A stretch of DNA of 30,660 nucleotides. It comes from HXMU1420-2 sp040830545. Lineage in GTDB: Bacteria; Pseudomonadota; Alphaproteobacteria; Rhodobacterales; Rhodobacteraceae. The translations under genes were made by a program, and so were the position numbers. The stretch is from assembly GCA_040830545.1 (NCBI GenBank), contig JBFOMB010000180.1, positions 1 to 30,660 on the forward strand, in the 5' to 3' direction. Below are positions 8,030 to 15,763 of the stretch, piece by piece. Numbering within the stretch: position 1 is the stretch's first letter; each line of letters begins with the position of its first letter. The notes below the pieces were generated by a model, which saw nothing but the letters and a program-made list of their open reading frames with translations, ran no database searches and was not told the DNA's origin.

Positions 8030-8737
8030 ATGACCCGACCACAAGACGTAGACGCCGCCAAGCTGGACGACATTTCTCAAGCGCCGGGAACACTGGCGCA
8101 ACGTGTGCACAGGTCCATGAAACGGGCGATCCTGACGTTGGATTTTCCGCCTGGTGCAGTGGTGCGCAAGGCCCCGATCTGTGACCGCCTGGGCGTGTCG
8201 CGCGCGCCGGTCGCCGAGGCGATAGCGCGTTTGTCGACAGAAGGGCTGGTTGACGTTGTGCCCCAGTCGGCGACGCGTGTGTCTTATTTTTCAATGGATG
8301 AACTGCGCGAAGGTACGTTTCTGCGGCAGGCCCTTGAACTGGCCACCGTGGCGGAGGTCGCAGAAAGTCTGACAGATCAACAGCAGGCTCTGTTAACGCG
8401 GAACATGCAGTCACAGGAACAGTTACTGGCGGACAACGATGTTTCCGGGTTTTATCAGGCGGATGAGGAATTTCACCAACTGCTGATGGACTTCACCGGC
8501 TATGCGCGTCTGCCGGATGTAGCCCAACTGGTTTCGCTTCAGGTCAGCCGGGCGCGGATGCTGTTGTTGCCCAAACCCGGGCGGCTGGCAGAAACGCTGG
8601 AGGAACATCGTGCCATTTACGATGCCGTCATCGCCCGGCGGCCGAAAATAGCGCAGGACGCGATGCGGGAACACTTGGCGAAACTTATGCCGCGCATTGA
8701 AAAGTTGCAGGATGAGCGCCCGGACCTGTTCAGGTAA
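8030..8737 (+). CDS. GntR-family transcriptional regulator with FCD domain
   Basis: This is a DNA-binding regulator of the FadR subfamily, 235 aa. The N-terminal winged helix spans about residues 20-85 and includes RAILTLDFPPGAVV, the recognition region CDRLGVSRAPVAEAIARL, and the wing GLVDVVPQSATRVS. The C-terminal all-helical FCD ligand domain follows. Its likely metal ligands are D145 and H149 in DEEFH, H193 in EEHRAIYDAV, and H215 in MREHLAKL. The effector is usually a carboxylic acid in this family, but the sequence does not say which. ATG 8030 is preferred over TTG 8009, which adds only seven residues. A perfect inverted repeat just upstream suggests self-regulation. No co-directional catabolic operon follows, so its targets are unknown. 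The upstream hydrolase is a candidate partner. Confidence 0.9.
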   Translation: MTRPQDVDAAKLDDISQAPGTLAQRVHRSMKRAILTLDFPPGAVVRKAPICDRLGVSRAPVAEAIARLSTEGLVDVVPQSATRVSYFSMDELREGTFLRQALELATVAEVAESLTDQQQALLTRNMQSQEQLLADNDVSGFYQADEEFHQLLMDFTGYARLPDVAQLVSLQVSRARMLLLPKPGRLAETLEEHRAIYDAVIARRPKIAQDAMREHLAKLMPRIEKLQDERPDLFR

Positions 8738-8749
8738 GCCCGACGTGAT

Positions 8750-9490
8750 CTAATCCCTGGACATGCCAAAGTTTGGCAGGCTTTCCAGGGCCTCTTGCAG
8801 GGCTGCGCCCCAGCCGTTTGCGATGGTCTTGAGGTATGGGTCTTCGCTGTCGATCCGACCGTTCTGACCAACCGCGAAGCTGTCCGTGGCGTAGCAATGA
8901 AAATCGAACGGCGCGCCGACGGTCAGGTTGGCTTTGACTGTTGAATCAAAACTTACCAACAGCAGGCGCATCGCATCCTCAAAGGACATGGCCGGATCAT
9001 AGGCGCGCACCAGAATGGGACGCCCGTATTTGGTCTCGCCGATCTGGAAATAGGGGGTGTCTGTCCCGGCCTCGATAAAATTGCCCTCGGGGTAGATGAG
9101 GAACAGGCGCGGTTCACTGCCCGCGATCTGTCCGCCCAGGATCAGTGTTGCGCCAAACGCGCTGTCGGCCTTTTGCCCGGCTTCGGCGTGCTGGCCGATC
9201 ACCTCTTTCAACGTGTCCGCAACCAGCCGCGCGGCCTGAAACATCGACGGCACGCCCAGCAGGGACGGCACGCGGTCCTTCTGCGATTTGGTGCGTTCGT
9301 CCAGCAGGCTGACAACCGCCTGCGTCGTGGCCAGATTGCCGGATGACAGCAAGGTAATGACCCGGTCGCCCGGTCCTTCCCACGTTGTCATCTTCTTGAA
9401 GGTCGAGATGTTGTCCAAACCTGCGTTGGTGCGCGTGTCTGACATGAACACCAGCCCACGTTCCAGCATCATTCCAACGCAATAGGTCAT
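8750..9490 (-). CDS. Proteasome-type protease, Anbu (bacterial proteasome beta homologue)
   Basis: This is an Ntn-hydrolase of the 20S proteasome/HslV fold, 246 aa, of the Anbu type. Mature chains in the family begin at the nucleophile Thr after Met removal. Here the start is MTYCVGMMLERGLVFMSDTR: Thr2 is the expected nucleophile, Asp18 fits the conserved Asp17 of proteasome beta subunits, and Lys32 or Lys33 fits the active-site lysine. The open frame extends 70 codons upstream, but this run overlaps the transglutaminase gene and is Arg-rich noise, so I start at ATG 9490. It lies seven bases after the transglutaminase gene and is the last gene of a four-gene operon. The family is known to co-occur with these three partners. 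Its physiological substrate is not established to my knowledge. Confidence 0.93.
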   Translation of the reverse strand: MTYCVGMMLERGLVFMSDTRTNAGLDNISTFKKMTTWEGPGDRVITLLSSGNLATTQAVVSLLDERTKSQKDRVPSLLGVPSMFQAARLVADTLKEVIGQHAEAGQKADSAFGATLILGGQIAGSEPRLFLIYPEGNFIEAGTDTPYFQIGETKYGRPILVRAYDPAMSFEDAMRLLLVSFDSTVKANLTVGAPFDFHCYATDSFAVGQNGRIDSEDPYLKTIANGWGAALQEALESLPNFGMSRD

Positions 9491-9497
9491 TTGCTTC

Positions 9498-10307
9498 TCA
9501 TTGCTGCGCGACTTCGATCTGTACCTCCAGCGCCTCGCCTGCGCCGCCGGTCCGTGTGCCAGATACCGGTGCCGCGTCGGAATAGTCCAGCCCCGTGGCG
9601 ACGCGAACATAGCGAGAGTCCGGGGAAATGCCATTGGATACGTCAAATCCAACCCATCCGAGGTCTTCAACATACGCTTCGGTCCAGGCATGCATGGCAT
9701 CCTGTGTCGTGCGGTCGTCCAGCATCAGATAACCTGAGACATAGCGCGCCGGGAAACCCATCTGGCGGGTTGCGGCCAGAAAGACGTGGCTGTGATCCTG
9801 ACAGACACCACGCCCGGCATTCAGCGCGTCTTCTGCGCTCCAATCCGGCTCGGACGCTCCGATTTCATAAGCCACGGCCTCGCGGATCGTCTGGGACAGG
9901 GCGTGCAGGCGGTCCAGTTCCGTTCCGGCAGGGATGGAGCGTGCCAATGCACGCACGCCCGCCTTGGCCTCGGTCCGGGGTGTGGCGGTCTGGTAAAGCC
10001 ACAGGGGTGCAGGCCCCAGATTGCGGCCCACAACGCCAAACCCATCCTGCACATCCACCACACCTTCGGAAATCAACTCGACCTCGGTCGCGTTGCGGTC
10101 AAAGGAAATCAATTCGGTCCGGTTGTTGTGATGGTCCTCAAACGACAATTCCTTGCGTCCGCCAACGATCCGGGTCGACCATTCGTGCACGGTCTGATGA
10201 TGCGTGTTCTTGGGCGTTTTGCGGATTTGTTGCAGGGCAAAAATGACTGGCTCGTCGAACCGGTAACGGGTCGTGTGGTGAATTCGCAATTGCATCGGGC
10301 TACTCAT
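9498..10307 (-). CDS. Transglutaminase-like cysteine peptidase family protein
   Basis: This protein has 269 aa. The N-terminal part (HHTTRYRFDEPV) is the bacterial transglutaminase N-terminal beta domain. The core follows with the papain-like triad: C169 in GRGVCQDHSHVF, H206 in DAMHAWTEAYVE, and D222 in WVGFDVSNG. Bacterial members are generally thought to be peptidases or amide-bond modifying enzymes, not true cross-linkers. The chosen ATG at 10307 overlaps the end of the alpha-E gene by eight bases; a second ATG at 10295 gives the shorter start MQLRIHH. Tight packing with the ATP-grasp, alpha-E and Anbu genes suggests one peptide-processing pathway. A role in making or cleaving small peptide tags has been proposed for this gene set, and is not proven here. 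Confidence 0.93.
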   Translation of the reverse strand: MSSPMQLRIHHTTRYRFDEPVIFALQQIRKTPKNTHHQTVHEWSTRIVGGRKELSFEDHHNNRTELISFDRNATEVELISEGVVDVQDGFGVVGRNLGPAPLWLYQTATPRTEAKAGVRALARSIPAGTELDRLHALSQTIREAVAYEIGASEPDWSAEDALNAGRGVCQDHSHVFLAATRQMGFPARYVSGYLMLDDRTTQDAMHAWTEAYVEDLGWVGFDVSNGISPDSRYVRVATGLDYSDAAPVSGTRTGGAGEALEVQIEVAQQ

Positions 10308-11241
10308 AGAACCTGAAATCTATTTCGGTCTGCCGCGCAATGATAGCGAGGTGTTTTAAAACTTCCTGAATGAACTCGTGCAGGCCGAAATCGAACACCG
10401 CGCCGATGTCGTGGGACAGGTATTCGGATTGCAGGTGCTGCACCATCTTCAGCGCCTCTGTGGGGCTGTCCGGGGCGGCGGTCAGATAGGAGAGGTTGCT
10501 CTGCAATTTACCGACGCAAAAGGCCAGGCTGCGTGGCATGCGTTTGTCTAGGATCATGAACTGTGCGATGTCCTGTGCGCCGCCGCCTGCACCATGTTCC
10601 ATTCGGAAACCGCCACTGGCCGAGACCGAGCGCAGGATGCTTTCCCATTGTACGTTGTCGATGGAACTGCCCACAGCACTGACCGAGGGCAGGAGGACAT
10701 AGTACTTCACGTCCAGAATACGTGCGGTGTTGTCGGCACGTTCCAGAAACGTACCGATGCGCAGGAAATCGTAGATGTCATTGCGCATCATCGTGCCGTG
10801 GACCATGCCCCGGACCAGCGCCGTGTTCTGGCGGATGGCGCGCAGCACTTCGGGCAGATCGCGTTCTGAAACCTTGCGCGCCAGCAGATTGGCGGATTCC
10901 ATATGGGTTGCGTTCACGGCCTCCCACACCTCTCCGGTGATGGCAGTGCGCACCAGTCGGGCATTTTGGCGGGCTGCTGCAATGCAGGACCGGATCGAGG
11001 ACGGATTGCCCAGATCGCGGATCATCCAGTCCATCGCTGTGTCCTTGGTCACGGTCCGGCCCGTGTCCTGAAACGCGGCCAGTGCACCGGCCGATTGCAG
11101 GACGGACGCCCAATCTTCGTCCCCGGACCCCAGCCGGGTCAGGGCGATGCGTTGGCCTGTTTCGATCAGCCGCGCGGTGTTTTCTGCCCGTTCCAGATAG
11201 CGTGACATCCAGAACAGACCATTGGCGGTTTTTCCCAGCAT
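10300..11241 (-). CDS. Alpha-E domain protein
   Basis: This 313-residue, all-helical protein is of the alpha-E (bacterial domain of unknown function rich in helices and Glu) family. The N-terminus MLGKTANGLFWMSRYLERAENTARLIE is characteristic, noted here by the short motif FWMSRYLERAENTARL. A second copy-like stretch, FLRIGTFLERADNTARILD, appears near the middle. The WMSRYLERAEN/FLERADNTAR repetition suggests an internal duplication. The family almost always sits beside a circularly permuted ATP-grasp protein and a transglutaminase, as here. It begins five bases after the ATP-grasp stop and overlaps the next gene by eight bases. It is predicted cytoplasmic. The biochemical role is unknown. 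Confidence 0.92.
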   Translation of the reverse strand: MLGKTANGLFWMSRYLERAENTARLIETGQRIALTRLGSGDEDWASVLQSAGALAAFQDTGRTVTKDTAMDWMIRDLGNPSSIRSCIAAARQNARLVRTAITGEVWEAVNATHMESANLLARKVSERDLPEVLRAIRQNTALVRGMVHGTMMRNDIYDFLRIGTFLERADNTARILDVKYYVLLPSVSAVGSSIDNVQWESILRSVSASGGFRMEHGAGGGAQDIAQFMILDKRMPRSLAFCVGKLQSNLSYLTAAPDSPTEALKMVQHLQSEYLSHDIGAVFDFGLHEFIQEVLKHLAIIARQTEIDFRFYE

Positions 11242-11246
11242 GTCCG

Positions 11247-12671
11247 CTACTCCTCCAGCACCCAGGTGTCTTTGGTGCCGCCGCCCTGGGACGAGTTCAC
11301 CACCAGCGACCCTTTCTTGAGCGCCACACGTGTCAATCCGCCGGGTGTCACGTCCACACGTCCGGGGCTGACCAGTACAAAGGGACGTAGGTCCACGTGG
11401 CGCGGGGTGAGGCCCGCGCGTGAGAAAATGGGGACGGTCGACAGGCTAAGCGTCGGTTGCGCGATGTAGTTGCTAGGGTGTCTCTCCAGCTTTTTGCGGA
11501 ACGCGGCCAGTTCTTTCTTGGACGCGGTCGGGCCGATCAGCATGCCGTAGCCGCCAGATCCGTGCACCTCTTTCACGACGAGGTCCTTGAGGTTGTCCAA
11601 CACATAGGCCAGCGCGTCGGGTTCGGAACAGCGCCAGGTTTGCACGTTTTTCAACAGCGGGCGTTCGCCCGTGTAGAACTCCACAATTTCAGGCATGTAG
11701 CTGTAAATCGCCTTGTCATCCGCGATGCCGGTGCCAGGTGCGTTGGCGATGGTGATATTGCCCGCCCGGTAGACATCCATGATGCCGGGCACACCCAGCG
11801 CGCTGTCGGGGTTGAAGTTCAGCGGGTCCAGAAATTCGTCATCGACGCGGCGGTAGAGCACGTCGATGGGTGTGTAACCACGCGTGGTGCGCATCGCGAC
11901 GCGGCCATCGACGACGCGCAAATCGTGCCCTTCGACCAGCTCCACGCCCATCTGATCCGCCAGAAATGCGTGTTCGAAATAGGCAGAGTTGTAGATGCCA
12001 GGTGTCAGTACGGCCACGACAGGCGTGCCATTCGCGCTGTGCGGCGCACTGGCGGCAAGGGAGCGACGCAGGTTAACTGGGTAGTTCTGGACCGGCAGCA
12101 CCTTATTCTGCGAAAACAGTTCCGGAAACATCTGCAACATGGTTTCCCGGTTTTCCAGCATGTAGCTGACGCCAGAGGGCGTGCGCGCGTTGTCTTCCAG
12201 CACATAGAATTCACCGGGACCGGTGCGCACGAGGTCGATGCCGACGATATGTGTGTATACGCCACCGGGTGGTGAGACGCCGATCATGTGGGGCAGGAAG
12301 GCTTCGTTCTGGCTGATCATTTCGGCGGGGATGCGGCCTGCCTTGATGATTTCCTGCTTGTGATAGATGTCGTGCAGGAAGGCGTTGATCGCCCGCACCC
12401 GCTGTTCAATCCCGCGCGACAGGCGATGCCATTCCGCGCCCGAGATGATGCGCGGGACAATGTCGAACGGGATCAGGCGTTCCTCGGCTTCGGATTTTCC
12501 ATAGACGTTGAACGTGATCCCGGTCAGGCGAAACAGGTCTTCGGCATCGCGTTGTTTGGTCCGTAATCGCGAGGCGTCTTCCCCTTCAAACCAGGTGTTG
12601 AATTCCTGATACGGTCCCCGCAGGTCACCATCGGTGCCCCACATCTCGTCAAAAATGCCTTGCGTCGTCAT
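11247..12671 (-). CDS. Circularly permuted ATP-grasp protein
   Basis: This 474-residue protein belongs to the circularly permuted ATP-grasp family, predicted to form peptide or amide bonds using ATP. Recognisable family stretches are FNVYG, ERLIPFDIVPRII, AEWHRLSRGIEQRVRAINAF, YVLEDNARTPSGVSYMLENR, VVKEVHGSGGYGMLIGP and HVDLRPFVL. The glycine-rich loop near the end of the core (GSGGYGM) and the acidic EDNARTPSG are likely ATP/metal-binding parts. The start is the ATG at 12671 with GGAGGG five bases upstream. It is the first gene of the operon shared with alpha-E, transglutaminase and Anbu proteins. A weak promoter candidate lies just upstream. Confidence 0.94.
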   Translation of the reverse strand: MTTQGIFDEMWGTDGDLRGPYQEFNTWFEGEDASRLRTKQRDAEDLFRLTGITFNVYGKSEAEERLIPFDIVPRIISGAEWHRLSRGIEQRVRAINAFLHDIYHKQEIIKAGRIPAEMISQNEAFLPHMIGVSPPGGVYTHIVGIDLVRTGPGEFYVLEDNARTPSGVSYMLENRETMLQMFPELFSQNKVLPVQNYPVNLRRSLAASAPHSANGTPVVAVLTPGIYNSAYFEHAFLADQMGVELVEGHDLRVVDGRVAMRTTRGYTPIDVLYRRVDDEFLDPLNFNPDSALGVPGIMDVYRAGNITIANAPGTGIADDKAIYSYMPEIVEFYTGERPLLKNVQTWRCSEPDALAYVLDNLKDLVVKEVHGSGGYGMLIGPTASKKELAAFRKKLERHPSNYIAQPTLSLSTVPIFSRAGLTPRHVDLRPFVLVSPGRVDVTPGGLTRVALKKGSLVVNSSQGGGTKDTWVLEE

Positions 12672-12691
12672 TCAGGCCCTCCTGCTGTGAC

Positions 12692-12720
12692 GTTAGCAAG
12701 AAATGAACGGGATGTCGCAA
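12692..12720 (-). promoter_or_regulatory. Candidate promoter of the ATP-grasp/Anbu operon
   Basis: On the minus strand TTGCGA (12720-12715) and GCTAAC (12697-12692) are separated by 17 bases, with the start codon 20 bases further on. Match to sigma-70 consensus is partial (four of six and three of six). Position and spacing are right but the call is tentative. The rest of the 12721-12903 gap contains only the palindrome listed next. Confidence 0.3.
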
Positions 12721-12854
12721 GGCTATGTGTTTGCTTTGGAATGCGGGGGTCTTGCCTGAAAATTGGGCGGAAAATCGGGTTGTTGATCAAAAATAGTGCG
12801 AGATGCTGGCGCTGCCAAAACGACCGCGAAACGGATTCTCTGTGGCGAGGTGGA

Positions 12855-12877
12855 GGCCCCGGATCCAGTCCGGGGCC
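12855..12877. repeat. Copy 2 of the GC-rich palindromic intergenic repeat
   Basis: GGCCCCGGA (12855-12863) and TCCGGGGCC (12869-12877) form a perfect 9-bp inverted repeat with loop TCCAG. It lies 27 bases beyond the stop of the 943-aa gene and shares its core with the repeats at 5880 and 26598. It could form a strong hairpin at the 3' end of the cassette transcript, but no T tract follows. Confidence 0.65.
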
Positions 12878-12903
12878 ACGGTGGGTGTGCGATTGAACCG
12901 GTC

Positions 12904-15735
12904 TTATGACTCCGGGTCAGGTTTCAGTTTGCCCAGCCATGGCGCATCCTTGACCAGTTTGGCAATCTGGGCCGACCGTTGCTCGGACTTGGCACGCAGG
13001 GCGTCGATGTATTTCGCCATTTCCTCGTGCGTTTTCTTGGTGTCGTTATCGACCGGTTTGTAGCGGTCCAGCTGATCGCGCAGGGTCATCAGGGACATGG
13101 ACAGCGATTCTTTGGCCGTCCCACCCAGTTTGACCGGGTTTTCCTTGTGCTCGGATTTCGTGACCGTCGCGGCGCGTTCGGTTACTTCTTTTAGGGCCTC
13201 TTTGAACGCTGTTTCGGCGGCCTCCAGTTTGGCCAACGCGCCGGCAATGCCGGAGGTGTCTCCAGACGGGTCCACATTCGCCTCGGACGTGGCGGCGGAA
13301 TAGAACAGCATGAAGCTGGTCGAGGTCATCAGGATTGGCCCCGGATGCCACTTGTCCGACTGCGGCACAGCGCGCAGCAGGACCGGGTCATCGGGATATT
13401 TGGCCTCCAGATAGGTCACAACCTTGGACACGTTGGTATCGGGATTCGCCAGCACTTGTTTGTTCAGACCGCAGCGGCGCATGCCTTCTGCCGCGATGGC
13501 GTCCCCGTTTAATGCGCCATAGGCCATGGCGTATTTCGAAAGGGTCGGGTTTTCGCGCGTTGCCTTTCGCGCCAGCCACCTGTCTTGCGGCACTTTGCGG
13601 GCCTCTTCGTAGATTTTCCACGCTTTGGCCAGCTGAGCCTCGGTATAGATCAGATCCGCCAGTTCGATGGCAGCTTCGGCAACCTCGGCGGAGGCCTGAA
13701 TCACCGGCGCAGCCGCTGCGACGGGTGTCATTTTCAGGACCTCGGCCACAACCTTGGCCGCGTCCAATGCCACCTGCACATTGGCCTGCATCGCCTGTTT
13801 CGTTTGCAAACCGGACCGGTTCAGCATCGCGTCCGCCTGCGGGGACACAGCGGTCATCGCGTCCTCCACATTCTCGCGCCAGACCATCATTTCCTGCGTC
13901 TTTTCGATGGCGTCCTTGATGGTCAGGGCCAGCGTCATGCAGGCCTCGGCCAGTCCTGCGGGCGGGAACAGTTTCGTCACCAGCGCAATGCCCTTGGTGG
14001 CGATTTGTTCGCACATCTTGAACGTTGCTTCGTTCTTCTTCTGCATGGTGATCAGGTATTCGATCGACTGGATGCGTTCGAATTCCGCGATATTGGCGGC
14101 TTCCTGATCGGTGGTGGCCATGGGGAAGCCCGCGGCGAGGTGTTTTTCGAACTCCGCCCGCTCTGCCTCAGCAGCCTGTTCGGCAGACCGGGCCAGCGTT
14201 TCCGCAGCGGCCGCGTCGGCCTCCAGACGGCGCGCTTCGATGTCGGCCATGGTGATCTTGGCCTTTTTGGCCTTGCGGCCTTCCTCGATGTCGCTGGCGA
14301 GTTCGGATTCGTCGACCTCTTCCTCACCGCCGTCCTCTTCTTCCTCCTCTTCCTCTTCTTCTTCCTCCTCGGCACCCACGGCCTTGTTGAAGCTCTCCAT
14401 CACCGGTTCGGAAGCGAGTTCTAGGCATTTGCCGCCCACGGTGTCCGCCGCGTCCATGCAGGCCGACAGAATGGCAAGTGGCGACGCCCCGTTCGCGATC
14501 ATTGTGCCAATATTCTTCCCCTGGATCGCGGCAGTGGCGTTCTGCATCAACGCATCCCCGATCAGGGTCATCAGCCCGCCATCCGGTTCAGGGTCGAAAC
14601 GCGCCAGTTCGGACTGGATCGCGGAAACAACACTGGTGAACGCCCCTTCGTAGTCTGGTGGATCCTGCGTCAGCGCCTTTCCGATATCCGCCAGTTTAGA
14701 GCCGTTGGCGACAACCGAAGACACGATCTTGGCCGCCATGGGGTCCAGGCCCTTCACCACCTCAGCCGTTACCGCGTCCGCGATGGCCTGCCCGACAGCG
14801 GTAAAGTCCTTGTCGGTCAGCATCGCCTTGGTGAACCCTTCGGAGATGGTGAGAACCGTGGTCAGATGGCCAATGATCTCGGTCGCGAGTTCCGTGTCAG
14901 CGACCAGATCGGCATTTTCTGTCAGATCCCCGATTGACCCGGCCAGCCCTGTGGCCGATCCGGCCAGCTTCAATACGCCTTGGCCGACTTTGAAGCCCAA
15001 CTCGAATTTCTGCAGAAGGATGTCGTTGTCGCTCAGCTCGGCTGAATATTCTTCCAGCCGTTCGTCATAAGCTGTGGCCGCCGCGTCAAACAGTTGCGCC
15101 ACGGCGGAGTGTTTCTGTGGGACCAGGTTTTCAGGAATGACCCCTTCGCGCACCAGCGGCTGATACAGGTCTTCGGCAATGCGCCGGTCACATTCAGCGA
15201 CCTTGGCGTTCCACTCGGCCTCTTCCTTCTCGCGCTTTTCGACGTCTGCGCGGTACTTTTCTTCGGCTTCTTCCCGATCTTCCAGGGACATATCCGTGGT
15301 GTCGGGCATTTCGGGTTCGGTGAATTTTGGCGGATCACCGGGCCCGTAATACGGGTTGGTCTTCAGTTGTTCCTCCAACTGATAAACCTTCATCATGGCC
15401 TCGTTGACCTTGATGCTTTGCTCGGGCGTCATTGCGTCGATCAACTGTGGCCCGTGGTGCCAGGTGTCGATCTCCTTCATGTAGTCGCCGTCGCCTTCCA
15501 GCAACTTCATCTTCTTGTCGCGACCAAAGAATTTGCTTTCAACGGTGACTTCGATGGACATCAGCGAATCGCGAATGTCGCCTTTGTCTGCATTCAGCGA
15601 TGCGATGGTTTCCTGCGCTGAACGGCGGGCGTCCATCAACTCCAGGTTCTTCTGCGATGCCGCGACCCTGGCGCCAACTTCGGTCAGCCAGTTTTTCTTT
15701 AGTTCAAAGCGCGGGTCCGTGTCTGTTTCGGCCAT
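12904..15735 (-). CDS. Large acidic helical protein with poly-Glu tract (cassette protein C)
   Basis: I do not recognise this 943-aa protein. It is third and last in a three-gene unit. Residues 1-240 look helical and charged (a Lys/Glu-rich segment at 150-190). Residues 247-270 and 575-605 are Gly/Ala/Leu-rich hydrophobic stretches that could be buried or amphipathic helices; they are not clear membrane spans. A run of 12 Glu (456-467; DNA 14335-14370) starts a very acidic linker to about 486. An Ala/Glu-rich probable coiled coil follows (495-530). Residues 655-715 are again Ala-rich helix, and the last 120 residues are charged helix. There is no signal peptide. ATG 15735 is chosen because AAGGAAT lies eight bases before it; the frame is open 34 codons further upstream, overlapping the previous gene. 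The gap to that gene is 28 bases. Confidence 0.85.
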   Translation of the reverse strand: MAETDTDPRFELKKNWLTEVGARVAASQKNLELMDARRSAQETIASLNADKGDIRDSLMSIEVTVESKFFGRDKKMKLLEGDGDYMKEIDTWHHGPQLIDAMTPEQSIKVNEAMMKVYQLEEQLKTNPYYGPGDPPKFTEPEMPDTTDMSLEDREEAEEKYRADVEKREKEEAEWNAKVAECDRRIAEDLYQPLVREGVIPENLVPQKHSAVAQLFDAAATAYDERLEEYSAELSDNDILLQKFELGFKVGQGVLKLAGSATGLAGSIGDLTENADLVADTELATEIIGHLTTVLTISEGFTKAMLTDKDFTAVGQAIADAVTAEVVKGLDPMAAKIVSSVVANGSKLADIGKALTQDPPDYEGAFTSVVSAIQSELARFDPEPDGGLMTLIGDALMQNATAAIQGKNIGTMIANGASPLAILSACMDAADTVGGKCLELASEPVMESFNKAVGAEEEEEEEEEEEEDGGEEEVDESELASDIEEGRKAKKAKITMADIEARRLEADAAAAETLARSAEQAAEAERAEFEKHLAAGFPMATTDQEAANIAEFERIQSIEYLITMQKKNEATFKMCEQIATKGIALVTKLFPPAGLAEACMTLALTIKDAIEKTQEMMVWRENVEDAMTAVSPQADAMLNRSGLQTKQAMQANVQVALDAAKVVAEVLKMTPVAAAAPVIQASAEVAEAAIELADLIYTEAQLAKAWKIYEEARKVPQDRWLARKATRENPTLSKYAMAYGALNGDAIAAEGMRRCGLNKQVLANPDTNVSKVVTYLEAKYPDDPVLLRAVPQSDKWHPGPILMTSTSFMLFYSAATSEANVDPSGDTSGIAGALAKLEAAETAFKEALKEVTERAATVTKSEHKENPVKLGGTAKESLSMSLMTLRDQLDRYKPVDNDTKKTHEEMAKYIDALRAKSEQRSAQIAKLVKDAPWLGKLKPDPES
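14335..14370 (-). repeat. Poly-glutamate codon run
   Basis: Twelve consecutive GAA/GAG codons (mixed, not a pure trinucleotide repeat) encode residues 456-467 of the 943-aa protein, followed by DGGEEEVDESE. The mixed codons argue for selection on the acidic run and not recent slippage. Confidence 0.9.
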
Positions 15736-15763
15736 GGTAATATTCCTTGGTGTTTCTTGCGGA

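Noticed and set aside
12655..12880. CRISPR array or other regular repeat
   Set aside because: The GC-rich palindromes are isolated and not regularly spaced with unique spacers; no cas-like gene is present.
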